Source of the DNA: Nitrososphaerota archaeon
GTDB lineage: Archaea > Thermoproteota > Nitrososphaeria > Nitrososphaerales > Nitrosopumilaceae
DNA: 64,000 nucleotides
Assembly (NCBI GenBank): GCA_021325595.1
Contig: JAJPGX010000031.1
Coordinates: 1-64,000 of the forward strand
Reading direction: 5' to 3'
Part shown: positions 34,570 to 43,702 of the stretch, piece after piece
Layout: each line of letters begins with the position of its first letter
Numbering within the stretch: position 1 is the first letter of the stretch
Position numbers and translations under genes: made by a program
Notes under the pieces: model-generated
What the model saw: only the letters and a program-made list of their open reading frames with translations
Databases searched by the model: none
What the model was told of the DNA's origin: nothing

Positions 34570-35385
34570 ATGTTAAAAATAGCATTTCAAGGAGAACGCG
34601 GAGCATATAGTGAGGCCGCCGCAATTAGTTTTTTCAAAGAAACAATTGAAACCATCCCTCATCCCACTTTTCATGATGCTCTAGAATCCACTGAAAAGAA
34701 AATAACTGATTACACTATTCTTCCTGTTGAAAATTCACTAGAGGGTAGTGTTGGTGAGAGTTATGATTTACTTCTTACTACAAATCTTAATGCTGTGGGC
34801 GAAATATATTATAGGATAAAACATTGTTTAATTGCTTTTCAAAATATTGAAAAAATTGATACTGTATATTCACACCCACAAGCCCTTGGCCAGTGTAGGG
34901 AATTTATTCAGAAAAATCATCTCAAACCAATACCTACCTATGATACGGCTGGAAGTGTAAAGATATTACTTGAATTAAAGTCTAAAAATATATCTTGTAT
35001 TGCTAGCAAAAGAGCCGCTGAAATTTACAATGTGCCTGTAATAAAAGAGGGAATAGAAGATAATCAAAATAATTATACAAGATTTTTAGTTCTTAGTAGA
35101 GACAAACATGGAGCTACATCAAAAGACAAAACTTCGATAATATTTTCCATTAAACACACTCCTGGAGCCTTGTATAACATTCTTGAGAAATTTAATGCAA
35201 ATAAAATAAATCTGACAAAGATAGAATCTCGTCCTACAAAGACAACACCTTGGGAATACAACTTTTATGTAGATTTTGATGGACACCAAGAATCTAAAAA
35301 TGTTAAAGAAACATTGGACAACATAAAACCAAACACATTGTTTTTAAAAGTTCTAGGTTCTTATCCTAGAGCAGAATTAAGCTAA
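34570..35385 (+). CDS. pheA: Prephenate dehydratase
   Basis: PheA turns prephenate into phenylpyruvate on the way to phenylalanine. The 271-residue product has the N-terminal FQGERGAYSEAAA motif, LPVENSLEGSVGESYDLL, and NNYTRFLVLSRD with the catalytic Thr-Arg-Phe. A C-terminal ACT domain (about 190-271) has HTPGALYNILEKFNANKINLTKIESRP-type residues in two parts, so allosteric control by phenylalanine is likely. No chorismate mutase domain is fused. Its stop overlaps the convergent gene by four bases. Confidence 0.95.
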   Translation: MLKIAFQGERGAYSEAAAISFFKETIETIPHPTFHDALESTEKKITDYTILPVENSLEGSVGESYDLLLTTNLNAVGEIYYRIKHCLIAFQNIEKIDTVYSHPQALGQCREFIQKNHLKPIPTYDTAGSVKILLELKSKNISCIASKRAAEIYNVPVIKEGIEDNQNNYTRFLVLSRDKHGATSKDKTSIIFSIKHTPGALYNILEKFNANKINLTKIESRPTKTTPWEYNFYVDFDGHQESKNVKETLDNIKPNTLFLKVLGSYPRAELS

Positions 35386-35843
35386 AAACCGCGTGGTTTC
35401 CGTACAGAAAAAGCTGCACTTATTCCAATTATCAAGATTCCAGATGATATTACAATTAAATGTGACATGAATATCATTGGATTTTGAACAGCTTCCAGTT
35501 TTCCTGTTACATGAAGCGGTGAACCTCCAGTGTTTGTTATGTTAATGAAATGTTTTCCATCTGCAAGGCTAACCCAATCAAAACTAACTTTATTTTCAAA
35601 ATCATTATCTACTTGTAGACCATTTGATGGAGTTTTAAGTTTTACATGAAATGATGCTCCTGTGACATTCAAAAGTTCATGATAGTGATTTTGAGCATCA
35701 AATTCAAAGACATCACTTTTTCCAATATCCACTGTATCGTTTACATCATGAAGATTAGAAAATGATTGGAGAAGAAAATATACACCTAGTGCAACAGCCA
35801 AAGAACCTATTCCTATACCAATTGCTGTTTTTTTGCTTAACAT
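35382..35843 (-). CDS. Two-span membrane protein, unknown
   Basis: The 153-residue product has an N-terminal hydrophobic segment (GIGIGSLAVALGVYFLLQSF), a soluble beta domain of about 90 residues that includes HYHELLNVTGASFHVKL and HFINITNTGGSPLHVTGKLE, and a C-terminal hydrophobic segment (LIVISSGILIIGISAAF) followed by a short basic tail. The middle domain would face outward. The pattern recurs in archaeal membrane proteins with no known role. It begins 36 bases after guaB's stop and may share its transcript. Confidence 0.7.
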   Translation of the reverse strand: MLSKKTAIGIGIGSLAVALGVYFLLQSFSNLHDVNDTVDIGKSDVFEFDAQNHYHELLNVTGASFHVKLKTPSNGLQVDNDFENKVSFDWVSLADGKHFINITNTGGSPLHVTGKLEAVQNPMIFMSHLIVISSGILIIGISAAFSVRKPRGF

Positions 35844-35879
35844 TTCTAAAAACTAGTACAATACCATATTTAAGTTCGG

Positions 35880-37319
35880 TTACATGAGTTCAACATCGTG
35901 AGGCTGACTTTCTGCATATCCTGCAGTTGACATTTTAATAAATTCAGCATTCTGTTGCATCTGAACAATATTATTTGCTCCACAATAACTAAGACCTGAA
36001 CGTATACCTCCAGTAAGTTGTTTTATGATATCAGTTACGCTTCCTTTGTATGGGACCATAGCTTCGACTCCTTCTGCAACATAATCATTAAGATCATCAC
36101 CCATTGCTAGTGCTCCTGTTTCTTTTGTCTTTCTTCCAAGAGAAGCATAAAACGACGCCATACCTCTGTAAATTTTGTATCTTTTACCATTTCTCATAAC
36201 ATAGGAACCAGGACTTTCATCGGTTCCTCCAAGTAAGCTGCCAACCATAACGGTGGATGCACCTGCTGCAAGTGCTTTGGTGGCATCGCCCGAATTTCTT
36301 ACTCCACCATCTGAAATTATTGGTACATTATATTTTCTTCCTACTTGTGCGCAGTCCATTACTGCAGTAAGTTGTGGGACTCCTGAGCCAGTTATTACTC
36401 TAGTAATACAAATAGAGCCAGAGCCTACTCCTACTTTTACTGCATCTACTCCTGCTTTTATGAGGTCTTCTGTACCTTGTGCAGTTGCTACGTTGCCTGC
36501 AATTAATTCGCAGTTAGGAAATGCTTTTTTGATCAATCGAACAGTGTTTATTGCATTATCACTATGACCATGTGCTATATCAACAACAATAGTATCAGCA
36601 CCAGCATCAAGTAATGCCTCCGTTCTTTCCATAAAATCGCCTTTTACACCTACTGCTGCTCCAACCAGTGGCCTTCCTTTCTTATCTTTAGAAGCCTGAG
36701 GATAATTACCTGCATTTATGATGTCCTTGCTGGTTATCAGTCCTTTTACATTTCCTCGTTCGTCAAGAAGAGGTAGTTTCTCAATACAATTTTTTCGTAG
36801 GATGTCTTTTGCTTCGCCTATACCTATTCCGGACTTTGCAGTAATGACATCACTTGTCATTACTTCTTTTACTTGCTTTTTTTCGTCTGCTGGTTCTAGC
36901 ATAACAATATCTCGTCGTGTCAATATACCAACTAGTTTACCAGTCTCATCAGTTACAAGAAGGCCAGAAACCCCACGCTCTCGCATAGATTCAACGGCTT
37001 GATGAATTGTTTGTTCAGGTCTTATGGTATAGGGATTTTCGATCATAATACTGCCTGAACGTTTTGTTTTTAATACTTCATTTACTTGCTCAGAGATGGT
37101 CAAGAATCTATGAATAATTCCTATTCCTCCTTCGCGCGCTATGGCTACAGCCATTGCTGATTCTGTAACAGTATCCATGTTTGCACTAATTATTGGAATG
37201 TTCAAGGAGATATTTTTTGAAAGTTTAGTTTGGAGATTTGTTTGAGATCTAGTTACTATACTTGATCGTTTAGGAACAAGGAGTACATCATCAAACGTTA
37301 GTCCTTCCCTTATTTCCAA
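35880..37319 (-). CDS. guaB: IMP dehydrogenase
   Basis: GuaB oxidises IMP to XMP, the first committed step to GMP. The 479-residue product has LTFDDVLLVP at its N-terminus, two CBS domains inserted at about 95-205, the IMP loop GSGSICITRVITGSGVP with catalytic Cys, ISDGGVRNSGD, and the flap segment YRGMASFYASLG..EGVEAMVPYKG. The length is typical of the full form. guaA, the next enzyme of the pathway, is in the same window at 39582. Confidence 0.97.
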   Translation of the reverse strand: MEIREGLTFDDVLLVPKRSSIVTRSQTNLQTKLSKNISLNIPIISANMDTVTESAMAVAIAREGGIGIIHRFLTISEQVNEVLKTKRSGSIMIENPYTIRPEQTIHQAVESMRERGVSGLLVTDETGKLVGILTRRDIVMLEPADEKKQVKEVMTSDVITAKSGIGIGEAKDILRKNCIEKLPLLDERGNVKGLITSKDIINAGNYPQASKDKKGRPLVGAAVGVKGDFMERTEALLDAGADTIVVDIAHGHSDNAINTVRLIKKAFPNCELIAGNVATAQGTEDLIKAGVDAVKVGVGSGSICITRVITGSGVPQLTAVMDCAQVGRKYNVPIISDGGVRNSGDATKALAAGASTVMVGSLLGGTDESPGSYVMRNGKRYKIYRGMASFYASLGRKTKETGALAMGDDLNDYVAEGVEAMVPYKGSVTDIIKQLTGGIRSGLSYCGANNIVQMQQNAEFIKMSTAGYAESQPHDVELM

Positions 37320-37368
37320 CTGAACCTTCTTGTTTAGAATTAAAATCTGTTATAAGCCTTTCTTGGTA

Positions 37369-38217
37369 TCACATAAGTTTTTCAGTTACCAGAGCGATCT
37401 CTCTAGTTTCTTTTACATTGTGTGTTCGAATTACATCAGCACCCTTCAAAATTGCAAAAGATTCGGCAGCCAAAGAACCATAGAGTCTCTTTTCTGGGTT
37501 TGGTTCATTCAATAATTCACCCAGAAATGATTTCCTTGATACCGATATTAGAAGTGGATATGTATCCTTAATCAAGTCAAGATTTTGAAGTATCAAAAGA
37601 TCTCTTTGTAACCAATCTGAATCAATTTTTGTGAAAAACTTTCCTTTACCGTTTTTTCTAAAAAAACCAATTGCTGGATCTATTACAATCTTATTTGCTG
37701 ATATTCCTGCATTTTTTGCAATTGTTATGCTTCGCTTGATTAGTTTCTTGGTTTGGACTATATGGTTTCCACGAACTAGACCTTTACTGTACGCACAGAT
37801 AATAACTGATGGTTGGTATTCTGATAGAATCGAAGGCATTTGTGCATCATATTTTAGACCAGAAATGTCATTAATGGTTTCTACACCAAGATCAAGAGCT
37901 GCCTTGGCAACACCTGCACGACAAGTATCAACAGATATTGGGAGTTTCGATACTTTTTGAATCGCATTTATTGCGTTTGTAATTCGTTCGATTTCTTTTT
38001 TCTCGGTTATTACGGTATTAAGATATGGTGCAGTAGACATACCTCCTACATCGATAAAATCAGCCCCATCTTCTTCCATTTGTTTAGCTATTTTTCCAAT
38101 GGATGTTCTGTCCGTATAGATGGATTTTTTATAAAACGACTCCGTACTTGTGTTTATTATTCCCATAATTCTAACAGGATTGGAGCCACCAACACGAATC
38201 TTTCCAAGATAATTCAT
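37369..38217 (-). CDS. Dihydropteroate synthase-family protein
   Basis: The 282-residue TIM barrel has the family motifs RIMGIINTSTESFY, DFIDVGGMSTAP, LPISVDTCRAGVAKAALDLG, INDISGLK, and at the C-terminus RTHNVKETREI. Dihydropteroate synthase joins a pterin diphosphate to 4-aminobenzoate; in archaea members may make tetrahydrofolate or methanopterin-type cofactors. The phosphate motif has STAPYLN instead of the usual STRPGA, which is common in archaeal forms. A divergent mptE gene lies 36 bases away and would supply the pterin diphosphate substrate. Confidence 0.85.
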   Translation of the reverse strand: MNYLGKIRVGGSNPVRIMGIINTSTESFYKKSIYTDRTSIGKIAKQMEEDGADFIDVGGMSTAPYLNTVITEKKEIERITNAINAIQKVSKLPISVDTCRAGVAKAALDLGVETINDISGLKYDAQMPSILSEYQPSVIICAYSKGLVRGNHIVQTKKLIKRSITIAKNAGISANKIVIDPAIGFFRKNGKGKFFTKIDSDWLQRDLLILQNLDLIKDTYPLLISVSRKSFLGELLNEPNPEKRLYGSLAAESFAILKGADVIRTHNVKETREIALVTEKLM

Positions 38218-38253
38218 ATGGTTTATGATTAACCCAGATACATTTAGACTTAC

Positions 38254-38991
38254 ATGACTTTAGATGGGTGGCCAAAAAAATATCAAGAAATTCTCAAGAA
38301 ATTTGGATATGATGTTAGAAAAGATATCAAAGCAGCCAAGATTCTAAATTCAATCATAGATAACAGATTAGCTACAACAAATATTGAGAGAAAAATTAAA
38401 GGTAAGCCAGTTTTTGTCATAGGAGCTGGTCCGTCATTGGGACAAGCTATACCACATTTAAAAAAATTCAAAGAGATAACCAAGATAGTAGCTGACAGTG
38501 CTACACCTATTCTACTTGAGCATGGAATCAAACCAGACATTGTTGTAACAGATCTTGATGGTGATTTAGATGCGCTCAAAAAAGCATCTAACAATGCCAT
38601 CATGGTAGTCCATGCTCATGGCGATAATATGAGATGCCTTCCATTTGCTCATTTCTTCAAACGTTGTATGGGCACTACACAATCAGAACCGTTTGGCAAT
38701 ATTCAAAATTACGGTGGTTTTACAGATGGCGACAGATGCGTTTTCCTCACAAGACATTTTGGTGCAAATAAAATAATACTTTTTGGCATGGATTTTGGTT
38801 TTAGGGTAGGAAGTTCATCTAAAACTAATAGACGTGATAAATCCATCAAGATAAAAAAACTGCGTATGGCAAAATCACTACTAGAATGGCTTGCGTCAAA
38901 AAACAGATCAGGTCTTTACACTACATCTAGTCCCATATTGGGATTCAGGAAGATTCGATTTGCAGATCTTCAAGGGTTAGTTAGAACGTAA
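38254..38991 (+). CDS. mptE: 6-hydroxymethylpterin diphosphokinase MptE-like
   Basis: MptE attaches diphosphate to 6-hydroxymethyl-7,8-dihydropterin. The 245-residue product shows the MptE/DUF115 core: VFVIGAGPSLGQAI near residue 53, VADSATPILLEHGIKPDIVVTDLDGD, a HAHGDN segment, and GGFTDGDRCVFLTRHFGANKIILFGMD. The kinase is unrelated to bacterial FolK. It is divergent from the dihydropteroate synthase-family gene, and the two would act in succession, which supports both calls. Confidence 0.9.
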   Translation: MTLDGWPKKYQEILKKFGYDVRKDIKAAKILNSIIDNRLATTNIERKIKGKPVFVIGAGPSLGQAIPHLKKFKEITKIVADSATPILLEHGIKPDIVVTDLDGDLDALKKASNNAIMVVHAHGDNMRCLPFAHFFKRCMGTTQSEPFGNIQNYGGFTDGDRCVFLTRHFGANKIILFGMDFGFRVGSSSKTNRRDKSIKIKKLRMAKSLLEWLASKNRSGLYTTSSPILGFRKIRFADLQGLVRT

Positions 38992-39034
38992 AGCTTGTTT
39001 TAATATTTATTATCCATTCAACATTATAGAATAC

Positions 39035-39577
39035 GTGAGTTATCCAGAAGAGCGGGTCAAGGAGATTTTAGAGATAAGAGAGTGGATCGCTGAAGAAATA
39101 GACAAACGGGAACGGGAGATAGACAAATTAAAACAAAATCTCCAGATTTTGGATTCTCTTGTAAAACAATCAAGTTTCAGTAAGGCATCCAATCTCATGT
39201 CAACTAAATCAAGACAAGAATCATCTTCTGTTATTCCTATTAAAACACCAGATAACAAGGTAATAGCAAACGCACATGTAACGGAGAATGAACTAGTCAT
39301 AATACCAGATAAAGAAATAATGTTAGATATCGAAACCCAACCATTCAAATCATTTTTCTTAGGGAGAATCGTAGGCGGAATGCAGAACCAAGATAATACA
39401 GAAGTACAAAGTGGAAAGATTGCGCCAGAATCTGTTATCCAATGTATGGTAAATAAAGATGGAACTAGAATTAGAGAAATTCTTATCAAAAATTATCGTC
39501 AAAAAGACAGGGTCAATGAGATAATCAACACTGTAACATGGTCATTTTCTAGAATGATTGAAAATTCTCAAAAGTGA
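39035..39577 (+). CDS. Coiled-coil protein of unknown function upstream of guaA
   Basis: The 180-residue product starts with GTG at 39035. Residues 3-45 form a coiled coil (RVKEILEIREWIAEEIDKRE and onward). A low-complexity, Ser-rich linker follows. A C-terminal domain then has LGRIVGGMQNQDN, VIQCMVNKDGTRIREILIKNY, and a helix. It ends five bases before the guaA ATG, so the two are likely co-translated. I do not recognise a named family. Confidence 0.65.
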   Translation: MSYPEERVKEILEIREWIAEEIDKREREIDKLKQNLQILDSLVKQSSFSKASNLMSTKSRQESSSVIPIKTPDNKVIANAHVTENELVIIPDKEIMLDIETQPFKSFFLGRIVGGMQNQDNTEVQSGKIAPESVIQCMVNKDGTRIREILIKNYRQKDRVNEIINTVTWSFSRMIENSQK

Positions 39578-39581
39578 GATA

Positions 39582-41105
39582 ATGGATAGAATCGTTGTCT
39601 TAGATTTTGGATCACAGTATAGTCACCTCATATGTAGGAGAATCAGGGAGTTCTCAGTTTATGCCGAGCTAGTTCCATATGATATTTCACTTGAGGAATT
39701 AAAGAAAATAAATCCAAAAGGCATTGTCTTTAGTGGAGGTCCTTCCAGTGTATACAACAAAGATTCTCCAAAACCTGTAGATGGAATTTTTGAAATTGGT
39801 TTGCCTGTTCTTGGGATTTGTTATGGTCATCAACTAATTGTAAACACATTTGGTGGAAAAGTAAAAAGTGCCAACAAAGAATATGGTTCTTCTTTGCTTA
39901 ACATAGATAACAATACTGATTTGTTATCTAATCTTGGCAAATCAACCAAAGCGTGGATGAGTCATGGAGATGCGGCTGAAGTTCTTCCAAAGGGATTTGA
40001 GGTGATAGGACATACAGAGAGATCTTTTGCAGCAGCAATTGCAAACAGACAAAAGATGATCTATGGAATTCAGTTTCATCCTGAGGTTGTACATACAGAA
40101 AATGGTATTCAAGTTCTAAAAAATTTTGTATTAGACATATGTAAAGCAAAACAAGATTGGACCTTAGAGAATTTCATAGAAACCACAGTTGCAGATATAT
40201 CAAAGATTGATGGTAATGTCCTATGCGGCATAAGTGGTGGAATTGATTCCACAGTAGCTGCACTACTTATTCAAAAAGCAATAGGAAACAGACTCAAATG
40301 TGTTTTTGTTGATAATGGATTACTTCGGTTAGACGAAGAAAAAGAAGTCGAAAATATGTTTGAAAATAATTTTGGAATGAATTTTACTGTAATCAATGCA
40401 AAAGAGAGATTTCTTACAAGACTTAAAAAAATAACAGATCCGGAAGAGAAAAGAAAGATCATAGGTGAAGAATTTGTCAAGATATTTACAGAGTTTGCAG
40501 AAAAAAATGGACCATTCAAGTGGTTAGCGCAAGGCACACTGTACCCTGATGTTATAGAGAGTGGTGTATCCAAGGGACCTGCAGCTGTAATCAAGACACA
40601 CCACAATGTGGGTGGATTGCCATCTTGGCTTAACCTCCAAGTTTTGGAGCCTTTGAGATATCTATACAAAGATGAGGTAAGAAAAGTGGGAAAAATTCTT
40701 GGCGTACCAGATCATTTACTAAATAGACATCCATTTCCGGGACCGGGACTTGCAGTAAGAGTCATGGGAGAGGTAACTCCTGAGAAGTTGCAAATTTGCA
40801 AACATGCAAGCAAGATAGTAGAAGATGAATTATTATCATCAGGTTGGTATAACAAGGTCTGGCAAGCCTACGCTGCAGTAGGTGATGACAGAGCTGTTGG
40901 AGTAGTAGGCGATGAGAGAAAATACAGTCATGTTGTTTTAGTACGTGTGGTAGATTCAATTGATGCCATGACTGCTGACTGGACTAGACTGCCATCAGAA
41001 GTACTCGAACGAATTAGCAATAGAATCACAAACGAGGTAGATGGAGTAGCTTGGGTAAGTTATGTAATTTCAAGTAAACCACCAGCTACTATAGAACCAC
41101 AATAA
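39582..41105 (+). CDS. guaA: GMP synthase (glutamine-hydrolysing)
   Basis: GuaA aminates XMP to GMP. ATG 39582 is the better start (507 residues) because the glutaminase begins with MDRIVVLDFGSQYSHLI; the in-frame ATG at 39558 would overlap the upstream gene. Motifs are GICYGHQLIV (nucleophile Cys), IQFHPEVVHTE, the P-loop of the ATP pyrophosphatase GISGGIDSTVAAL, and the C-terminal dimerisation part ending in SSKPPATIEPQ-like residues. Both domains are on one chain, unlike the split archaeal GuaAa/GuaAb arrangement. Confidence 0.96.
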   Translation: MDRIVVLDFGSQYSHLICRRIREFSVYAELVPYDISLEELKKINPKGIVFSGGPSSVYNKDSPKPVDGIFEIGLPVLGICYGHQLIVNTFGGKVKSANKEYGSSLLNIDNNTDLLSNLGKSTKAWMSHGDAAEVLPKGFEVIGHTERSFAAAIANRQKMIYGIQFHPEVVHTENGIQVLKNFVLDICKAKQDWTLENFIETTVADISKIDGNVLCGISGGIDSTVAALLIQKAIGNRLKCVFVDNGLLRLDEEKEVENMFENNFGMNFTVINAKERFLTRLKKITDPEEKRKIIGEEFVKIFTEFAEKNGPFKWLAQGTLYPDVIESGVSKGPAAVIKTHHNVGGLPSWLNLQVLEPLRYLYKDEVRKVGKILGVPDHLLNRHPFPGPGLAVRVMGEVTPEKLQICKHASKIVEDELLSSGWYNKVWQAYAAVGDDRAVGVVGDERKYSHVVLVRVVDSIDAMTADWTRLPSEVLERISNRITNEVDGVAWVSYVISSKPPATIEPQ

Positions 41106-41142
41106 AAATTTAGTTTAGAGAAAATAGAGTGTAAAAAATTCT

Positions 41143-42600
41143 CTATGGTACTGGAATTATTCTAGCTGTTGGCGATTCGTTTTCATGGTGTACAGTAATT
41201 TGTACTGTATCACTTGACTGACCAAACGAGTTGCTTACTGTCAACTTGAACTCGAATGTCTTAGATTCTCCAATAGGCACATCTGGTGCAAAGAATGCTG
41301 GGTGAACACTATTTGTAAATAGCAAGGTTACTGGATCACCACTTGTCTGTGTCCACGAGTATTTTATGTTGTCACCAGTGCTAGCACTACCATCAAGTGT
41401 AACAAGTGTACGATATGTTACATCTTGATCAGGACCTGCATTAGCTACTGGTGGTTGTCCAGTTGCTTGTACCTGGTTGATTCTTACATTAACTTGGCAT
41501 GATGGAATATCTATGATTGGATCACTGACATCAAGTTGGAATCGTAATGTACCACTTGGAGCAGATAGTGATGGAGCCATGAATGTTGGATTGAGTGAAT
41601 CAGCTCCAGTAAGCTTTACTGGTTGGCCTGTAATCTGTCTCCAGTAGAATGACAAGTTGTCATTGCTTGGATTAGATACTGCTGCTGATAATCTTACCAA
41701 AGTATTTTCATTAACTGAAATATCTGAACATGTAACAGTGGGTGTCACATGGCTACTCTTTACTGTGACTTTAACTAAAGCAGAAGCTCTTCCTCCGTGT
41801 CCATCATCTGCAGTGAGAATGAAAAGCATTGGTTTTGTTGAGCCTGGAGTAATAGCTGGAGATACAAATGATGTGGTGGTATCTGTAGTGGATGATAAGC
41901 TAACTTGTGGACCAGAGTATTGACCCCAAGTATAGGTGATTGGATCATTGTCTGCATCGGTAGCAGAGCCTGTTAGGGTTACCTGAGTTCCCTCATCAAC
42001 TACTTGATCTGGACTGACTTTAACTACTGGAGGATGATTAACGTGTAATACAATTACATTAAATGTTGTAGTATCTTTTGCTTCATGACCATCATCTACT
42101 GTTAGGGATAAAACTACTGTGCTTACCTGATGTGGAGGAACTGCTGGAGCGACAAAGGATATGACTCCAGCAGATGGGCTTGGTGAAAATGTGATTGGAT
42201 CTCCTGAAACTTGTGACCAAGAATATGTTAATGTGTCACCATCTGGATCAGCTGATCTTAGACCAGACAGTGTTACTTTTGTCATTTCATTTACAACTAT
42301 GCTATTTACTCCACCATATCTGTAATATGCTGAAGCTAGTGCGTTCTTGCTAACTGCACTTGATTGATAAACATTAGAAGTATAGTAGTTATCACACCAT
42401 ATGTGATCTGCACCTTGGAATTTTTGGATACAGTCTTGAAGTAATTTTACCGCATCACTGTTTGCTGGTGTACTTTGAGCATGAGCAGGTATTGCAGGTA
42501 AAATAGCAGCAAACATCATCACGGCTAACGTCATTACTAAAAATCGGTAATTCAATCTGTGGGGACTTAATTTGCGATTATTAAAAAACCTTTCTCTCAT
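41143..42600 (-). CDS. Secreted multi-domain PKD/K319-like surface protein
   Basis: I favour ATG 42600 (485 residues, MRERFFNNRK); an ATG 15 bases earlier is also possible. The signal peptide includes MTLAVMMFAAILPAIPAHAQ. After a Cys-containing N-terminal region, four immunoglobulin-like repeats follow. They are marked by SADPDGDTLTYSWSQVSGDP, TDADNDPITYTWGQYSGP, NPSNDNLSFYWRQITGQP, and a last copy with NIKYSWTQTSGDP. Such PKD/REJ-type domains are common in archaeal cell-surface proteins and mediate adhesion or scaffolding. There is no C-terminal anchor in the visible sequence. Confidence 0.8.
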   Translation of the reverse strand: MRERFFNNRKLSPHRLNYRFLVMTLAVMMFAAILPAIPAHAQSTPANSDAVKLLQDCIQKFQGADHIWCDNYYTSNVYQSSAVSKNALASAYYRYGGVNSIVVNEMTKVTLSGLRSADPDGDTLTYSWSQVSGDPITFSPSPSAGVISFVAPAVPPHQVSTVVLSLTVDDGHEAKDTTTFNVIVLHVNHPPVVKVSPDQVVDEGTQVTLTGSATDADNDPITYTWGQYSGPQVSLSSTTDTTTSFVSPAITPGSTKPMLFILTADDGHGGRASALVKVTVKSSHVTPTVTCSDISVNENTLVRLSAAVSNPSNDNLSFYWRQITGQPVKLTGADSLNPTFMAPSLSAPSGTLRFQLDVSDPIIDIPSCQVNVRINQVQATGQPPVANAGPDQDVTYRTLVTLDGSASTGDNIKYSWTQTSGDPVTLLFTNSVHPAFFAPDVPIGESKTFEFKLTVSNSFGQSSDTVQITVHHENESPTARIIPVP

Positions 42601-42680
42601 TTGATCTAAACACAAGATCGTAATTTTGATCCATTTTATGCAGATCTATCAATTATAGACATTTTCTGGAAAATACAGAC

Positions 42681-43694
42681 TTAGGAGGATTTTTCGTCAA
42701 TAAATGACAAAACTTCATTCATAGTGGGCGGAGTTCCTTTAGAATTGGTTACATATAGTGCAGCGGCCCCATTTGCAAAAGCAAGTCTTTCTAATGGTTC
42801 CAATTTTGCCATATATCCAACCACATTTGCAGCGTCCCAAACATCTCCTGCGCCTGTCACAAACAAAGGATTGATTTGAAATGATTTGGCAAATTTCACT
42901 TCTTTTCCATTTGACCAGTATGCACCCCAAGAAGTATGAAGATCTACAGGTATGGATATCTTATTAGATAATTCTGTAACTAATTGTGGCAAGTCATCTC
43001 TTTGGGCAATCTCGTTCATGCCGTATTGTTTTAAGAGTAGATTGCATTCATTTTCATTAATGCATAAAGAATGCAGATTATTTTGGAGTTTTTTTAGTGC
43101 ATCTTTAAATTCTTCTACTCTAGTCTGAATATCTGCAGGATCTAAAAAATGAAGGGCCAGTTTTGCCTTTGAAAATACATCTATTGAAAGTGCGGTTCCT
43201 TTCTTATTGCTTGCCCAATTTGTCATTATTACAGCGTCAGCCTTTGCAAGCACCTCATTTTCTGCAATGCCCAATCTATCCGGTCCAAAATTCTCATTAT
43301 CTCCCAAATCAGAAATCATTACATTCACAATCTTTTTCTTGTTATCTAGTTCAAGAGAAGTTGTTCTTCCAGGCTTTCCATCAATTATGAAAAGTGATGC
43401 CTTATCAAGATCAGAAAATGTTTCTTTTAGTATTTGTGAGCTTGTCTTGTCTGCTACAGTAATTAATGATACAGGACATCCAAGGCGAGCAAGTGCATAT
43501 GCAACATTGGTTGCATTTCCACCTTTCAGATCTGTTTGTAATATTCCACGTATACTTCCGCCCAATCTGGATTTTTCTAAAACTTGACTGTATAATTTTT
43601 CTAAATTTTGTATCTTGATTATCCTATCAAGGAAGAAATCATTTAGAACAACAATGGAATTATTGAGTTTAAGATTGCGTAATTTTTCTAACAT
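42681..43694 (-). CDS. PfkB-family carbohydrate kinase
   Basis: The 337-residue ribokinase-like protein has the N-terminal glycine pair motif KGGNATNVAYALARLG and the C-terminal anion-hole motif VTGAGDVWDAANVVGYM, where the Asp of GAGD is the catalytic base. The usual GAGDxFxxG is changed to GAGDVWDAAN, a departure that may mark a sub-family. The substrate, a sugar or nucleoside, cannot be told from sequence. It ends nine bases after the thermosome stop on the same strand, so they may share a transcript. Confidence 0.85.
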   Translation of the reverse strand: MLEKLRNLKLNNSIVVLNDFFLDRIIKIQNLEKLYSQVLEKSRLGGSIRGILQTDLKGGNATNVAYALARLGCPVSLITVADKTSSQILKETFSDLDKASLFIIDGKPGRTTSLELDNKKKIVNVMISDLGDNENFGPDRLGIAENEVLAKADAVIMTNWASNKKGTALSIDVFSKAKLALHFLDPADIQTRVEEFKDALKKLQNNLHSLCINENECNLLLKQYGMNEIAQRDDLPQLVTELSNKISIPVDLHTSWGAYWSNGKEVKFAKSFQINPLFVTGAGDVWDAANVVGYMAKLEPLERLAFANGAAALYVTNSKGTPPTMNEVLSFIDEKSS

Positions 43695-43702
43695 ATGATG
43701 GT

